The notes: generated from the sequence alone by a model not told the origin. A stretch of 64,000 nt of DNA from JAXGQE01 sp040766585 (GCA_040766585.1 JAXGQE010000010.1:1-64000); one strand, 5' to 3'. Positions 1 through 9,855 are shown, numbered from the stretch's first letter. Made by a program: numbers and translations.

Positions 1-2
1 AG

Positions 3-347
3 CATCATCCTACTGAGGAAAACACCCTTCTGATTACATTGCATGATAACTACCAGGAAGCCTTTGATGAAGTAGAAGGTGCAATTACGATTCAGTACAA
101 AGGTCAGTTGGGGAACTTCATCGGATATGGTGGGGCTGTAGAGGACTTTACAGTAGGCTTTGATCCAACAGAGCTCATCTCCTCACCTAACCCTGGCATC
201 GAGGAAAGGTTAACGGTTGGAGTAAATACCACAACAATTTTGATACCAATAACCTATCACAATATATACGACCTATCCGAGAAAATACGGGTCGTTGGAC
301 TTACAATAGCAACCCAGCTGATCTACTCAAGTATTGAAAATCCATAG
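3..347 (+). CDS. Phage structural protein, 5' end outside window
   Basis: The reading frame is open from the first bases of the window, and the in-frame TTG at 39 is probably an internal leucine, so this is the C-terminal part of a longer protein. About 114 residues are visible, with no motif I can name. It lies 11 bases upstream of the next structural gene and runs in the same direction as a tail, holin and endolysin series. That context suggests a tail or baseplate component. This is inference from position only; no family was recognised. Confidence 0.5.
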   Translation, partial: HHPTEENTLLITLHDNYQEAFDEVEGAITIQYKGQLGNFIGYGGAVEDFTVGFDPTELISSPNPGIEERLTVGVNTTTILIPITYHNIYDLSEKIRVVGLTIATQLIYSSIENP

Positions 348-358
348 GAGGAACGAGC

Positions 359-1828
359 ATGAGGACAGAGATAAAACCCAAGTTTCACAATAGGTTTGAC
401 ATTGTAGTAACCAATGTGGAGACGGGTGAAGTGGAATTAAAAGGCCAAGCTGAAAATATGGTCCTTGATAGGATTTATACCAGGCTTGTGGCTTTTAGCA
501 GTTATTTCGATCAGATTGTGTTTGGCACTGGTGGTGGAACCATGGATCCAACCAGAACAACACTTTTTAACCGAGTGGGCAATAAACCCTGCTCCACCGT
601 AGAGCTGATCAGGGCATTTCCTGTTTCCAAATGGACCAAGTCCATAAGACTTGAAGCGACTGAGTTTAACGGAAATATTCTCACAGAAGTTGGTATCAGT
701 GAAACTACAACTAGTATAAACACCCACGCAATGATAACAGATGCCGAAGGAAATCAACTCACCATAGAAAAGACTCCAGTTAGGATCATAGATATCTATG
801 CCACGGTCTTTGTTGAGTTTGATGAATTTACAGATGGTGGGGAATGGTATACGACTCTTAGAGATTATCTTGCTGGTGCAGGAAGTGTACCCTCTAATAC
901 CTTGGCCATATCAACCAGTAAATATCTATGCCAGCCGAATGTTGGCATGAGTGCCACAGCTGCCACAGATGCTGTAGCTAGAACCAGAAAGCTCAATTGT
1001 CAGTTCAGCAACTATGCAGTTCTTGGAATTGAGGCTACAGGCAGCAGATACTTCGGTAAGACTTTCAAGGATAGAAAACTGGACATCCCTGTAGATAGGC
1101 TGATTTGGACAGGTGTTGGATCACTGCCTGTGACCTACGACGGAGAGATGTATTATGAGTATGTGGTTTCAGCGGAGGAAGCCGCAGCCAACAAGCTGTT
1201 TATAAACTTCAAGACCACTGACATTGAAGAAGTCAAGGTAAATGGCAATGTAATCACAGACCACTACTTCACGGAGTTTGGCGACTTCAATTATACAAGC
1301 GAAGAATTTAGTTTCCTTGATGTTCTTTCTATACCAACATCCTATGCAAAATGGACTGAGGTAATCAACAATCACTATTTCACTACTGGAACAATCAGTA
1401 GTACGAGACAATGTGGAATGGTAGAGCTTTATTCAGAAGAGGGCTTTAATTTTGTCATTAGTTTCAAAACGAGTCAAGGATATGCCAGAAGCTACTATGA
1501 TTTTGCTACAAAGGACAATCTTGGTGATGCCTGGGTCAACTACATCACTGGCCTTGGGAATAGCACCAATGAGACCACCTATAGATATATCCATATCAAC
1601 TCAACTCAAAAGTATTTGAGAATCAATTGCTACATTACTGAGGGCTACGGGAGTATGACATTTTTTGACTGGCAAAGCTACCTGCTTCCTATTATGAAGT
1701 TCAATACAACAGTTCTTCAAGAAGGAGATATCGTGCTTATTAAGAGACACCATATCAACGAGATACCTAAGGGTACCAATTATCTGCTTAACGCAGAAGC
1801 TGTTCTTGTTCTTGGGGAGGGGATCTAG
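359..1828 (+). CDS. Phage tail/baseplate-associated protein
   Basis: This is a 489-residue protein preceded by a good ribosome binding site (AGGAGG before the ATG at 359). The N-terminal third contains a segment around residues 55-75 rich in Gly and Thr (FGTGGGTMDPT) that resembles the start of tail fibre or baseplate proteins, where a remark about a variable number of tail units often follows. No enzymatic motif or membrane segment is visible. It sits between the upstream structural gene and a tail-hub-like protein, and its stop is directly followed by the ATG of a small zinc-ribbon gene. The phage structural role is inferred from gene order; the precise part is unknown. Confidence 0.55.
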   Translation: MRTEIKPKFHNRFDIVVTNVETGEVELKGQAENMVLDRIYTRLVAFSSYFDQIVFGTGGGTMDPTRTTLFNRVGNKPCSTVELIRAFPVSKWTKSIRLEATEFNGNILTEVGISETTTSINTHAMITDAEGNQLTIEKTPVRIIDIYATVFVEFDEFTDGGEWYTTLRDYLAGAGSVPSNTLAISTSKYLCQPNVGMSATAATDAVARTRKLNCQFSNYAVLGIEATGSRYFGKTFKDRKLDIPVDRLIWTGVGSLPVTYDGEMYYEYVVSAEEAAANKLFINFKTTDIEEVKVNGNVITDHYFTEFGDFNYTSEEFSFLDVLSIPTSYAKWTEVINNHYFTTGTISSTRQCGMVELYSEEGFNFVISFKTSQGYARSYYDFATKDNLGDAWVNYITGLGNSTNETTYRYIHINSTQKYLRINCYITEGYGSMTFFDWQSYLLPIMKFNTTVLQEGDIVLIKRHHINEIPKGTNYLLNAEAVLVLGEGI

Positions 1829-1972
1829 ATGAAGAAAGGAAACATAAAATGCGAGTGTGGTCAGGAGTTTTACTATGAGACCATTAGAGACTATGTGGTC
1901 TGCATTAAATGTGGTAAAAGACATGAACTGAAGTTTGAGCCTTCCCAGGATATAGGTGAAGTAGGTGATTAG
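1829..1972 (+). CDS. Small zinc-ribbon protein in phage tail module
   Basis: A 47-residue ORF starts at the ATG directly after the upstream stop codon, and its own stop abuts the ATG of the next gene. The tight packing argues that it is translated. It has a CxC pair (residues 8 and 10) and a CxxC pair (residues 25 and 28), a classic small zinc ribbon, followed by an acidic tail. GGAGG lies just upstream, inside the previous gene. Short Com-like zinc-finger proteins are common in phage late operons, but I cannot assign a specific role. Confidence 0.6.
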   Translation: MKKGNIKCECGQEFYYETIRDYVVCIKCGKRHELKFEPSQDIGEVGD

Positions 1973-3328
1973 ATGGAACTTGTTTTTTCAACAACAGGAA
2001 TAGTGGGTCAGGGAAAATACCCTGACTTTCTTCAGTTTCCAAAGACAGAAGGACAGCTTTTTTATCTGACAGGTGAAGAATTGTATGGAAAGCCTTCTGA
2101 GAAATTAAACGGTGAGTATAGCTCCCCCGCTTGGCTCTCTCCTATAAAGATAAGTCCTGATGTTACAATCAAGCAGCTGGAGCTTCAAATCCTTCAGGGA
2201 TTTGGTGTCGTGGGAAGCTATAGAACCTCTGATACCCATAAGCTATTAATCTATGAGTTTGCTTTTGAAATGGAAAGATATCTTAACAGCGGTTCCATTA
2301 AGCATTCCATGGATACTGCTATCGCTTCTTTTACCTTAAGTCTTGATAATCCTTTAAATGAAAATCCTGAGTATGAAGGTAATGTAGCCATTTCAGAAGA
2401 ATCAAGTCTTCTATCACCAGGAAGCAAGGTGGAGTTTGAACTAGTCATGGGAGATAGTGAACCTTACCCGATGGGAGTTTTCTATGTGGATCGAAGCAAT
2501 TTTTCTCTTCTATCTGAAGCTGTCAGTGTGGATGGCAGAAACATAATAGGTAAAGCGCTAGGAGATCAGAGCTTTGATGAGGAAAACATCTACCCCTTCA
2601 TGGTTCTCCATGAGATTTTGAAGGATATACTTTTTAGGGCGAACATAAGCTCAGATGAGATGCTCGTTGAAAATACAAGCACTTATGCAGGCTATCAATT
2701 TGATGCGAACATGAGCTGTCTTGAAGGGATCATGGAGATATTAAAGGCTTTAGATGGTTGGCAAATAAAAGAACTGGTGGATGGAACAGTTGTAATTGGC
2801 TCCTCAAACTATGCTGGCTTTACAAGAAATACCACCTATACCTTCTATAGAGATAAGGACATTTTTACAAGAAGCATAATAAGGGATGACCAGGAAGCTT
2901 ATAGACGAGTATGCGTTCACAACCAAAACTTCTCTCTTAAGGTCTATAGGGATGTTGAAACTTACACCGGATGGAACTTACAAGCTAACAAAACCTTGTA
3001 TGTGAACGTCCCGGAGGGAACTTCTTTAGTCGATGCAGAAAGCTATTCAAACCAGATAGCTCTAAGCCTTCAGTATGTTGGTAAGATCGAGAGTTTCACT
3101 GGGCCATTCAGACCGCAGCTTATCCTTGGCGATGAAGCCATAATTATTGGAAATAAGGGAACATCAAACCTTGGACTGATTACTGAGATTACACACAAAT
3201 TTGGCAAGAACGGATTTTATACTGATTTTACAGTGGACAGTGGCGGAAGACTTGGCAAGGGAAGACTTAGTGACTACATTGGCAAGATAACAAAAGATAA
3301 AACGAGCAGTAGCAGGGTTTATGAATAA
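1973..3328 (+). CDS. Phage tail hub / minor structural protein
   Basis: This is a 451-residue protein with no signal peptide or membrane segment. Its overall layout is a long N-terminal beta-rich region, then a middle region with many aromatic residues, then a terminal part ending in a Ser-rich tail. That resembles the baseplate hub or gpD-like proteins of siphoviruses of Clostridia, which follow the tape-measure and distal tail genes and precede the lysis genes. The gene is followed by a short terminator and then the holin. Family assignment is by context and general look, not by a firm motif. Confidence 0.55.
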   Translation: MELVFSTTGIVGQGKYPDFLQFPKTEGQLFYLTGEELYGKPSEKLNGEYSSPAWLSPIKISPDVTIKQLELQILQGFGVVGSYRTSDTHKLLIYEFAFEMERYLNSGSIKHSMDTAIASFTLSLDNPLNENPEYEGNVAISEESSLLSPGSKVEFELVMGDSEPYPMGVFYVDRSNFSLLSEAVSVDGRNIIGKALGDQSFDEENIYPFMVLHEILKDILFRANISSDEMLVENTSTYAGYQFDANMSCLEGIMEILKALDGWQIKELVDGTVVIGSSNYAGFTRNTTYTFYRDKDIFTRSIIRDDQEAYRRVCVHNQNFSLKVYRDVETYTGWNLQANKTLYVNVPEGTSLVDAESYSNQIALSLQYVGKIESFTGPFRPQLILGDEAIIIGNKGTSNLGLITEITHKFGKNGFYTDFTVDSGGRLGKGRLSDYIGKITKDKTSSSRVYE

Positions 3329-3334
3329 GAAATG

Positions 3335-3359
3335 ACGCCTTATAAATAGGGCGTTTTTT
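3335..3359 (+). terminator. Rho-independent terminator after tail gene
   Basis: ACGCC and GGCGT form a short 5-bp stem around a 10-base loop and are followed by five T residues. The hairpin lies a few bases after the stop codon of the tail-hub gene and ahead of the holin, so it may only reduce read-through into the lysis genes. Confidence 0.5.
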
Positions 3360-3389
3360 AATACACAAAGATGAAAGAGAGGAAATTAT

Positions 3390-3806
3390 ATGAGAGATAT
3401 TTGGACTTTTATTCAAATGGCATTTGCAGCCATTGGTGGTTGGCTTGGCTGGTTTCTTGGTGGTTACGATGGATTTTTATATGCCCTGATTGCCTTTGTT
3501 GTCATTGACTATCTGCTTGGTGTCATGTGCGCCATTATCGAGAAACATCTATCCAGCGAAGTAGGTGCTCGGGGCATCTTTAAGAAAGTGGTGATCTTCT
3601 CCTTAGTTGGAGTAGCACATGTTATTGATCAGAATATCATCGGAGATGGAGGAGTTATCAGAACCGCAGTGATTTTCTTTTATCTGTCTAATGAAGGGAT
3701 CAGCATTATTGAAAACGCCACAAGACTTGGACTTCCTATTCCAGAGAAGCTGCGAGATATTCTAGAGCAGTTAAAAGACGGAGGAGACAAAGATGGGTCT
3801 AAGTAA
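3390..3806 (+). CDS. Phage holin family protein
   Basis: This is a 138-residue membrane protein with hydrophobic segments at about residues 8-26, 29-50, 66-85 and 90-108 and a charged C-terminal tail. The spacing of the segments, the Gly-rich first one (WLGWFLGG) and the motif ALIAFVVIDYLLG match the holin_4_1/toxin-secretion holin family of Gram-positive phages. Holins permeabilise the cytoplasmic membrane at the end of phage growth so that the endolysin can reach the wall. The ribosome binding site GAGAGGAAA lies upstream of the ATG. It overlaps the endolysin gene by 14 bases, the usual lysis-cassette arrangement. The endolysin itself is broken, so the cassette is probably non-functional. 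Confidence 0.85.
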   Translation: MRDIWTFIQMAFAAIGGWLGWFLGGYDGFLYALIAFVVIDYLLGVMCAIIEKHLSSEVGARGIFKKVVIFSLVGVAHVIDQNIIGDGGVIRTAVIFFYLSNEGISIIENATRLGLPIPEKLRDILEQLKDGGDKDGSK

Positions 3807-4746
3807 TTTGAAATCGAAGTTAATGACCAGAAATGATTGCTATACAGCAGGAAGAAAGATCACACCAAAAGGCATTATGGTCCATTCCACTGCCACACCA
3901 GGAGTGATGGCCGCTGACTGGTTCAACCGCTGGAATAAGTCCTATAAAGCTGGTGAAATCAATAGGCAGGCCTGTGTCCATGCATTTTTAGATGACAAAG
4001 AAATCTGGCAGTACCTGCCTTGAATCACAGAGGCTGGCATGTTGGAGGAGATGCAAATAATACCCACATCGGTTTTGAACTTTGTGAGCTGCGGGTTTTC
4101 TTATTCCCAAAATCAGATGATGGGTTACATGTGAAAAAGAATGATGCTTACTTCAGAGCAGTCTGGAAGAATGCGGTGGAGCTGAGTGTTTTTCTCTGCA
4201 AAGAGTATGGGCTGACGAAAGAACATCATTTGTCATTCGAAGGTTAAGAAGGGGATTGCAAGCAATCACTCTGATGATGCACTGGTTTCAAAACACAGCG
4301 AGAGTATGGATACATTCAGAGCGGCGGTTAAAGAGGCGCTTAATTCAGCCAAATCAAGTGACAGTGTAATATCAGTAGGCGATGTGGTTGAAATAAAGAC
4401 AGACGCTTTGAAATATTATCCTGGTGGACAAACCATTCCATCCTGGGTAAAGCAAACCTATCATAAGGTGCAACACAAGTTGAATTTAATGGAGAACCTG
4501 TAATGATGGGAGCGAAGCGCTGCGTTTTACTTGAAAGAAAGTTGATAAGGCATCACGAAATGAAACGGCTGGCATAATGACCTGGGTGGATATAGATGCA
4601 TTAAATCGCGTCAGTTCTATCGTGAAAGCACCAGTAGAAAGTAACAAGGATCCTAAATACTACAGGGTGCAGGTAGGTGCTTTTAGCAAAAGAGAAAATG
4701 CAGAGAACTTGTTAAATGAGTTAAAAGAGAAGGGTTATATGTTATA
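3793..4746 (+). pseudogene. N-acetylmuramoyl-L-alanine amidase (endolysin), multiply frameshifted
   Basis: The first frame (3793-4023) carries an amidase_2 N-terminus including the zinc-ligand segment GIMVHSTATPG. It ends at a TGA created by loss of one G: CCT TG AAT CAC should read CCT TGG AAT CAC, giving LPWNHRGWHVGG. The fold continues in another frame (4020-4247, GWHVGGDANNTHIGFELCE), then shifts again near 4221, 4277 and 4291. An MHWF-like segment follows, and then a third frame from 4306 encodes the linker (VGDVVEIKTDALKYYPGG). Two more lost bases, near 4474 and 4535, precede a C-terminal SPOR-type domain (YYRVQVGAFSKRENAE, about 4660-4740). An intact protein would cleave the amide bond between MurNAc and the peptide stem. 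At least six indels make activity from this copy very unlikely. Confidence 0.9.
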
Positions 4747-4791
4747 AGCTATGACTGACCCTATTTCATTTACGAAATCAAATACATCATG

Positions 4792-4833
4792 AGCTGTTAT
4801 GGATGACCATAGCAGCTTATTTATTCCTTTTAG
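4792..4833 (+). terminator. Rho-independent terminator after lysis cassette
   Basis: An 11-bp stem (AGCTGTTATGG with CCATAGCAGCT, one G-U pair) closes a 4-base loop at 4792-4817. It is followed by a T-rich stretch to 4833. It lies about 45 bases after the end of the endolysin remnant and separates the phage late genes from the recombinase array. Confidence 0.75.
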
Positions 4834-4948
4834 TAAAGCTCAATTGACTTGCTATTTACACCTTTAGAGTGACGTGGGGAAGCCTCTCTTTTTTTAAGAC
4901 TTAGATTAAAGAATACCGCCGGGTTGGCGGTAAGAAAGGAATGAGTGT

Positions 4949-6529
4949 ATGCAAACAGGGATATCAACCAACCAAAGAGTAGAAGTATTATGGGCTGGAC
5001 AACCTATAGGCCTTGACAAGAATGAATTAAAGCTGGTAAAGCCTTTTGAGGGTAGCAGCCTATTGCAGGGTAAGTACTGAGCTCGAAGAACAAAATGAAT
5101 CCTTTGAAATGCAGGAAAAATACTATACGAGACTGATAATGAATACGCCAGCTTGGAGACTTGCTGGAATTTATGCTGATCAAGGGATATCAGGCACACA
5201 AATGATTCATCGGACAGGGTTTCAAAGGATGATGCGTCATTGTAATGAAGGCAAAATAGATCGGATCATCTGCAAGAGTATTTCTAGATTTGCTAGAAAC
5301 ACAATGGACCTTCTGGATTCAGTGCGTGAGCTAAAGGAATTAGGAATTAGTGTCATATTTGAAAAAGAAGGCATAGACACTATGGCGGTTCAAAGCGAGT
5401 TTATACTTTCGACCATCGCAGCAATTGCACAAGAAGAAAGCCGTAGTATTTCTGAGAATATGACATGGGCTTTTAAGAAACGATTTCAGCAGGGTGTGCC
5501 AATGTTTAAGAAAATTTTAGGCTATGATGTTTCTGGTAGGGGCAAAGATAGAAAAATATCCATCAACGAGGCTGCGTCAGGAGTAGTCAAAGAGGTTTAT
5601 GATGAATTCTTAAAGGGGAAAGGCTACACCGAAATAGCCAGGCTTATGATGAGTAAAGGCTATAAAAATCTTGGGGTAAAAGTGAATGGACCCTAGATAC
5701 GGTGAAGGGAATCCTTACAAACGAGAGATACAAGGGAGACGTACTCTGCCAAAAAACGTACACCGAGAATTATTTAACCCATAAAACAATCCGGAACAAA
5801 GGTGAAAAGAAACAGTATTACATTAAAAACCACCACCTGGCAATTGTTGATCGGGATGTATTCGATAAAGTTCAAAATATTATTGGCTCTAAAAAGATAA
5901 ACTCAAAATCAAAACAAAGGATTGTTTATCCGCTCTCTGGAAGAATCAACTGTGGTGTCTGCGGTGCAACTTATCACAGATACAATGCAAGCAATTATGC
6001 ACGTTGGATTTGCTCAAGAAGAAATAAGGACAAAAAACTCTGTAATTCAAAAAGCGTTTCAGAAAGCGATATAGAGAAAGCTATGCTAAAAGCGCTAGAC
6101 ATACGGTATGATTTTTCAGGCGAACACTTTATGCACAGGATGAAGCTTGATATAAAGAGAATTCATGATTTTGATGATATTGAAAGAAAAAGAGTAATCT
6201 TAAAAAGAGAGATTCGAGAAGTAATGTTTCAATCACTTAAAGCTAAGGATGAAGAGCTACTAAGATTGGAATCGAAAAAAGAAGATCTAGAACAAAGTCT
6301 AATGGATTTAGAAGTATACTGGAAGCTACTAGAAAAGGATAGAGATAAACGCGCAACAACACTCGAATGGATGGATACATTACCAAGAAATGAACACAAA
6401 CTGGCTGCGTTCTTTAAAGAACTGAATATTGAACATATGAGAGCGTGGGTGATAGGAGTAAAAATTCTATCACCTATTTCTTTTACCATAGAGTGGTTTG
6501 ATAATTCAACGACTCAGGTTGAGCTTTAA
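4949..6529 (+). pseudogene. Large serine recombinase, first of tandem array, frameshifted twice
   Basis: Three pieces of one large serine recombinase lie in different frames. A leader begins at ATG 4949 (MQTGISTNQRVEVLWAGQ) behind AAAGGAA and runs to about 5050. The catalytic domain then reads from about 5046 (RVAAYCRVST with the nucleophilic Ser, followed by the ISRFARN motif near 5280) to 5696. The recombinase and zinc-ribbon part continues at 5702-6529 (CGVCGATYHRY, about 5955). At the second break, GGG GTA AAA should be GGG GGT AAA AGT, that is, one G is missing. The C-terminal part has a coiled coil at about 6150-6350. Serine recombinases of this type integrate or excise mobile elements by a concerted double-strand break through the Ser. 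As written this copy is inactive; a sequence error remains possible. Confidence 0.88.
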
Positions 6530-6552
6530 ATAAACTGGGAGGTGATGAATGG

Positions 6553-8007
6553 ATGAAACAAGCAAAAAGTGTAAAAAAGATTGATGTTCATAGGCAGCGT
6601 ATCGCAAGTGGCATGTCACCTAACCTAGAGAAAAAACGGGTATGCGCATATTGCAGAGTCAGCACAGAAGAAGAAGGCCAAGATTCAAGCTATGATTTGC
6701 AGGTGGAATACTATACTAAGCTGATAATGAGTGATCAAAGGTGGGCTTACGCAGGCGTTTATGCTGACCATGGCAAGAGTGGCACTTCAACGAAAAAAAG
6801 GTCAGATTTTAATCGAATGATTGAAGAATGCAGGAAGGGAAATATTGACCTAATCATAACAAAATCCATCAGTCGGTTTGCACGAAATACACTGGACTGT
6901 TTGGAACACATCAGAGAACTTAAATCAATGTCACCACCGGTAGGGATATATTTTGAAAAAGAAAAAATTCATACCCTCGATGGGAAAAACGAGCTTCTGC
7001 TCACCATTCTTTCATCCCTTGCTCAAGAGGAAGCAAGAAGCACATCAGAAAATTTGAAATGGAGCATTCAGAAGAGGTTTCAGGCAGGCAAGCCGAGGAT
7101 CCCGACCAACTTTCTCTTAGGATATGAAAAGGACGACGAAGGAAACCTGATCATCAATGAAGAAGAAGCAAAAACTGTTAGAAGGGTCTACAAATCATAT
7201 ATGGAAGGCAAAGGTGCTAAAGCCATAGCTGCTGAGCTAAAATCTGAAGGGATTATATCGGGCAGAGGAACAACCAACTGGGGAAAGAGCAGTATCATGC
7301 ACATGCTTAAAAACGAAAGGTATTGTGGCGATGTTATGATGCAAAAGAGTTACACTGTGGACTTTATTACGCACCAGCAAAAGGAAAACAAAGGTCAAAT
7401 GCCTAGGTACTTTATAGAGAATCACCATGACGCCATTATTCCTAAAGTTGAATGGGAGGCTGTTCAAGAAGAGATAAAAAGAAGGCACGAAATAGCTACA
7501 ACCAAAGATAGGAAGATCAGGCAGGGATACAGCAATGTTTCCGTAATGTCCAATAAATTCTTCTGCGGCCATTGTGGGCAGCCTATTACGAGGCATACAG
7601 CAACCTTAAAAAGCGGTGGAAAAGAAGAAAAAATTGGGGTTTGGCGCTGCAGGGCTACATCTTCAAAGTCAAGGAAGAAGTCCGGATGTGACCCTTGTTA
7701 TGCCAAACGACAGCAAGAACCAAAGCTTCAGGAAGCCTTCATGGAAATGTTAAAAACATTAAAAAGCACTCAAAATGAAGAGATGCATTCAGATAAAGCA
7801 CTGATGATGATCCTAGATAATCTTGGCGAAGAGCAAATATTTAATGAAGATTATTTCAGGGACCTTATTGAGAAGGGTGTGATTTATGACGAAGGCAAGG
7901 TGGACTACACGCTTAAAAGCGGCTTGACCGCCACTTCATATATCAAGCATGAATCCAGAAAAAGGACTAGAAAGAAGAATATCAAGGCTAAAGAGAAGGA
8001 GGAATGA
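6553..8007 (+). CDS. Large serine recombinase, second of array
   Basis: This is a 484-residue protein. The resolvase-type catalytic domain has the nucleophilic serine at residue 37 (CAYCRVST) and the motif KSISRFARN at about residues 105-113. A recombinase domain (about 190-300) precedes a zinc ribbon with CGHCG near residue 337 and further cysteines up to about residue 380. The C-terminus is very basic (KRTRKKNIKAK). GGGAGGTGATG upstream of the ATG is a strong ribosome binding site. It is followed after two bases by the third recombinase gene. The protein lacks the long coiled coil of its neighbours and may work together with them, since sets of two or three co-transcribed recombinases are seen at the end of some Clostridia elements. 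Which one drives integration cannot be read from the sequence. Confidence 0.92.
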   Translation: MKQAKSVKKIDVHRQRIASGMSPNLEKKRVCAYCRVSTEEEGQDSSYDLQVEYYTKLIMSDQRWAYAGVYADHGKSGTSTKKRSDFNRMIEECRKGNIDLIITKSISRFARNTLDCLEHIRELKSMSPPVGIYFEKEKIHTLDGKNELLLTILSSLAQEEARSTSENLKWSIQKRFQAGKPRIPTNFLLGYEKDDEGNLIINEEEAKTVRRVYKSYMEGKGAKAIAAELKSEGIISGRGTTNWGKSSIMHMLKNERYCGDVMMQKSYTVDFITHQQKENKGQMPRYFIENHHDAIIPKVEWEAVQEEIKRRHEIATTKDRKIRQGYSNVSVMSNKFFCGHCGQPITRHTATLKSGGKEEKIGVWRCRATSSKSRKKSGCDPCYAKRQQEPKLQEAFMEMLKTLKSTQNEEMHSDKALMMILDNLGEEQIFNEDYFRDLIEKGVIYDEGKVDYTLKSGLTATSYIKHESRKRTRKKNIKAKEKEE

Positions 8008-8009
8008 AG

Positions 8010-9764
8010 ATGAGCATGTCTAGGCAACCACAAGTTATGGAAATTGAACCGAAAATGAGCGTACAAGTGATCCCTGCCATCACAAACATTGACAGTGAAA
8101 CTAACGAAAAAACTAGAAAAAGGGTTTGTGCTTATTGCAGGGTTTCCACAGATCAAGAAGAGCAGCAATCCAGTTATGAACTACAAGTTGACCATTATGC
8201 CAAGTTTATAAAAAGTAATAGTTCCTGGGAGTATAGTGGGGTTTATGCAGATGAAGGAATCTCAGGAACATCAACAAAGAAAAGAGACGAGTTCTTGAAG
8301 ATGATAGAAGATTGTAAAGCCGGGAAAATCGATATGATCATAACTAAATCAATAAGTCGATTTGCAAGGAACACCTTGGATTGTTTGAATTATGTCCGCA
8401 TTCTAAAGGGCCTACCTAATCCTGTGGGGATTTATTTTGAAAAAGAGAACATTGATACCCTGGATGCAAAGAGTGAATTACTTCTTACCATTTTAAGCAG
8501 CTTGGCCCAAGATGAATCCAGAAGTATATCTGAAAATGTCCGCTGGTCAATTCAGAAGAGATTTCAGCAAGGTAAGGCTCACTGCCCAACGACAACTTTT
8601 CTAGGTTACGATAAGGACTCTGAGGGCAACTTAATCATCAATGAAGAACAGGCCAAGACGATCAGAAGGATTTTCAAGGAGTTTTTAAGCGGCAATGGTA
8701 CCAATAAGATTGCCCTTAACCTTACAAAGGAAAAAGTAAAGACGGGAACAGGAAGAACAAAGTGGACTGGAAATGCGGTATACCGAATGCTTAGAAACGA
8801 AAAATATTGTGGAGATATCCTAATGCAAAAGCGCGTCACAGTAGATTTTCTGACCCACAAAAGAGTTATTAATAGAGGGCATCAGCCGCAGTATTTTATT
8901 GCAGATCATCATCCAGCAATTATTTCAAAGGATGACTGGAATGCGGTGCAGATAGAGTTGGACAGAAGATACAAAATGAACAAAGGGGATGGAGACCATC
9001 CAGAACAAAGGCACAGCAACAGGTCCCCATTTTCAAACACACTTTTTTGCGGAAAATGCGGTGACCCGTACATTAGAAGAACCTTCACTACATTTAAGAA
9101 AGGCAAAAAACAGCTCTATGGAGCATGGAAATGCAGGGTGGCAGACGGGCGAAAAGAAGGTCAAGCGTGCGATGGTAAAACCTACAGGGAAATCTCGATT
9201 GAACACGGATTTATGGATATGCTCCAAAAAATGAAGCTTGAGAGTGAAAAGTTAATAGAAGATGCAAGTAGAGCAATTGCAGAGGTTGACCTCGATAGCT
9301 GGGAAGAAAATAGACTCGAATTTCTTAAGCTAGAAATTGACATGCTTGATGAAAGGCTAACCCAGGTGGCTTCAGCCACAAGACAAAGCGTCGCAAGTGA
9401 TGTCTACGATGATATGAGTCTTCAGATTGCCAGCGAGATGGACATTTTACAAAACGAAATGGACCAACTTTTGCAAAAGCATTATGAGGCTAAATCGATT
9501 AAGAAAAACCTAAAGTGGTTACTAGAAGAATTAAATGACATTGAACCCTTTGTTACTGGAGAAGAGAATCCCGCATTTAGGGAAGACATTTTCAAAAGAT
9601 TAGTAAAGAAAGGATATGTATATGAAGATGGATTAATCATTTATGAACTAGCCATTGGGATTAGCAGAAAAGTTGATAAGAGCAATCTAAGGGTTTGGAA
9701 CTATGTGATGAACCTAGCCATCAAAACTAATATTTGGAACACTAAAAGAGCTCTATCCAGTTGA
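8010..9764 (+). CDS. Large serine recombinase, third of array
   Basis: This is a 584-residue protein with the complete large-serine-recombinase layout. The catalytic domain has CAYCRVST and KSISRFARN, followed by a recombinase domain, a zinc ribbon (LFCGKCGDPYIRR), and a coiled coil of about residues 405-500 (rich in Glu, Leu and Lys). I prefer the ATG at 8010 to the one at 8004, because AAGGAGG at 7996-8002 leaves only one base before 8004 but seven before 8010. The gene starts two bases after its upstream partner ends. Large serine integrases recombine attP with attB, and the coiled coil controls direction. This intact copy is a good candidate for the integrase of the phage-like element. 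Confidence 0.93.
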   Translation: MSMSRQPQVMEIEPKMSVQVIPAITNIDSETNEKTRKRVCAYCRVSTDQEEQQSSYELQVDHYAKFIKSNSSWEYSGVYADEGISGTSTKKRDEFLKMIEDCKAGKIDMIITKSISRFARNTLDCLNYVRILKGLPNPVGIYFEKENIDTLDAKSELLLTILSSLAQDESRSISENVRWSIQKRFQQGKAHCPTTTFLGYDKDSEGNLIINEEQAKTIRRIFKEFLSGNGTNKIALNLTKEKVKTGTGRTKWTGNAVYRMLRNEKYCGDILMQKRVTVDFLTHKRVINRGHQPQYFIADHHPAIISKDDWNAVQIELDRRYKMNKGDGDHPEQRHSNRSPFSNTLFCGKCGDPYIRRTFTTFKKGKKQLYGAWKCRVADGRKEGQACDGKTYREISIEHGFMDMLQKMKLESEKLIEDASRAIAEVDLDSWEENRLEFLKLEIDMLDERLTQVASATRQSVASDVYDDMSLQIASEMDILQNEMDQLLQKHYEAKSIKKNLKWLLEELNDIEPFVTGEENPAFREDIFKRLVKKGYVYEDGLIIYELAIGISRKVDKSNLRVWNYVMNLAIKTNIWNTKRALSS

Positions 9765-9776
9765 GACAGAGCTTTT
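9746..9776 (+). terminator. Hairpin at end of third recombinase gene
   Basis: AAGAGCTCT and AGAGCTTTT can form a 9-bp stem with one G-U pair. The loop holds the stop codon of the recombinase gene. The tail (CTGATTC, then TTTTAATTTG) is only moderately T-rich, so termination here is plausible but not certain. Confidence 0.4.
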
Positions 9777-9855
9777 CTGATTCATGTTTTAATTTGTTTA
9801 AGATACTTTGCAAGCTGCTATGCCAGCAACGAACCATAGAGCTTGTCCATTTCAA

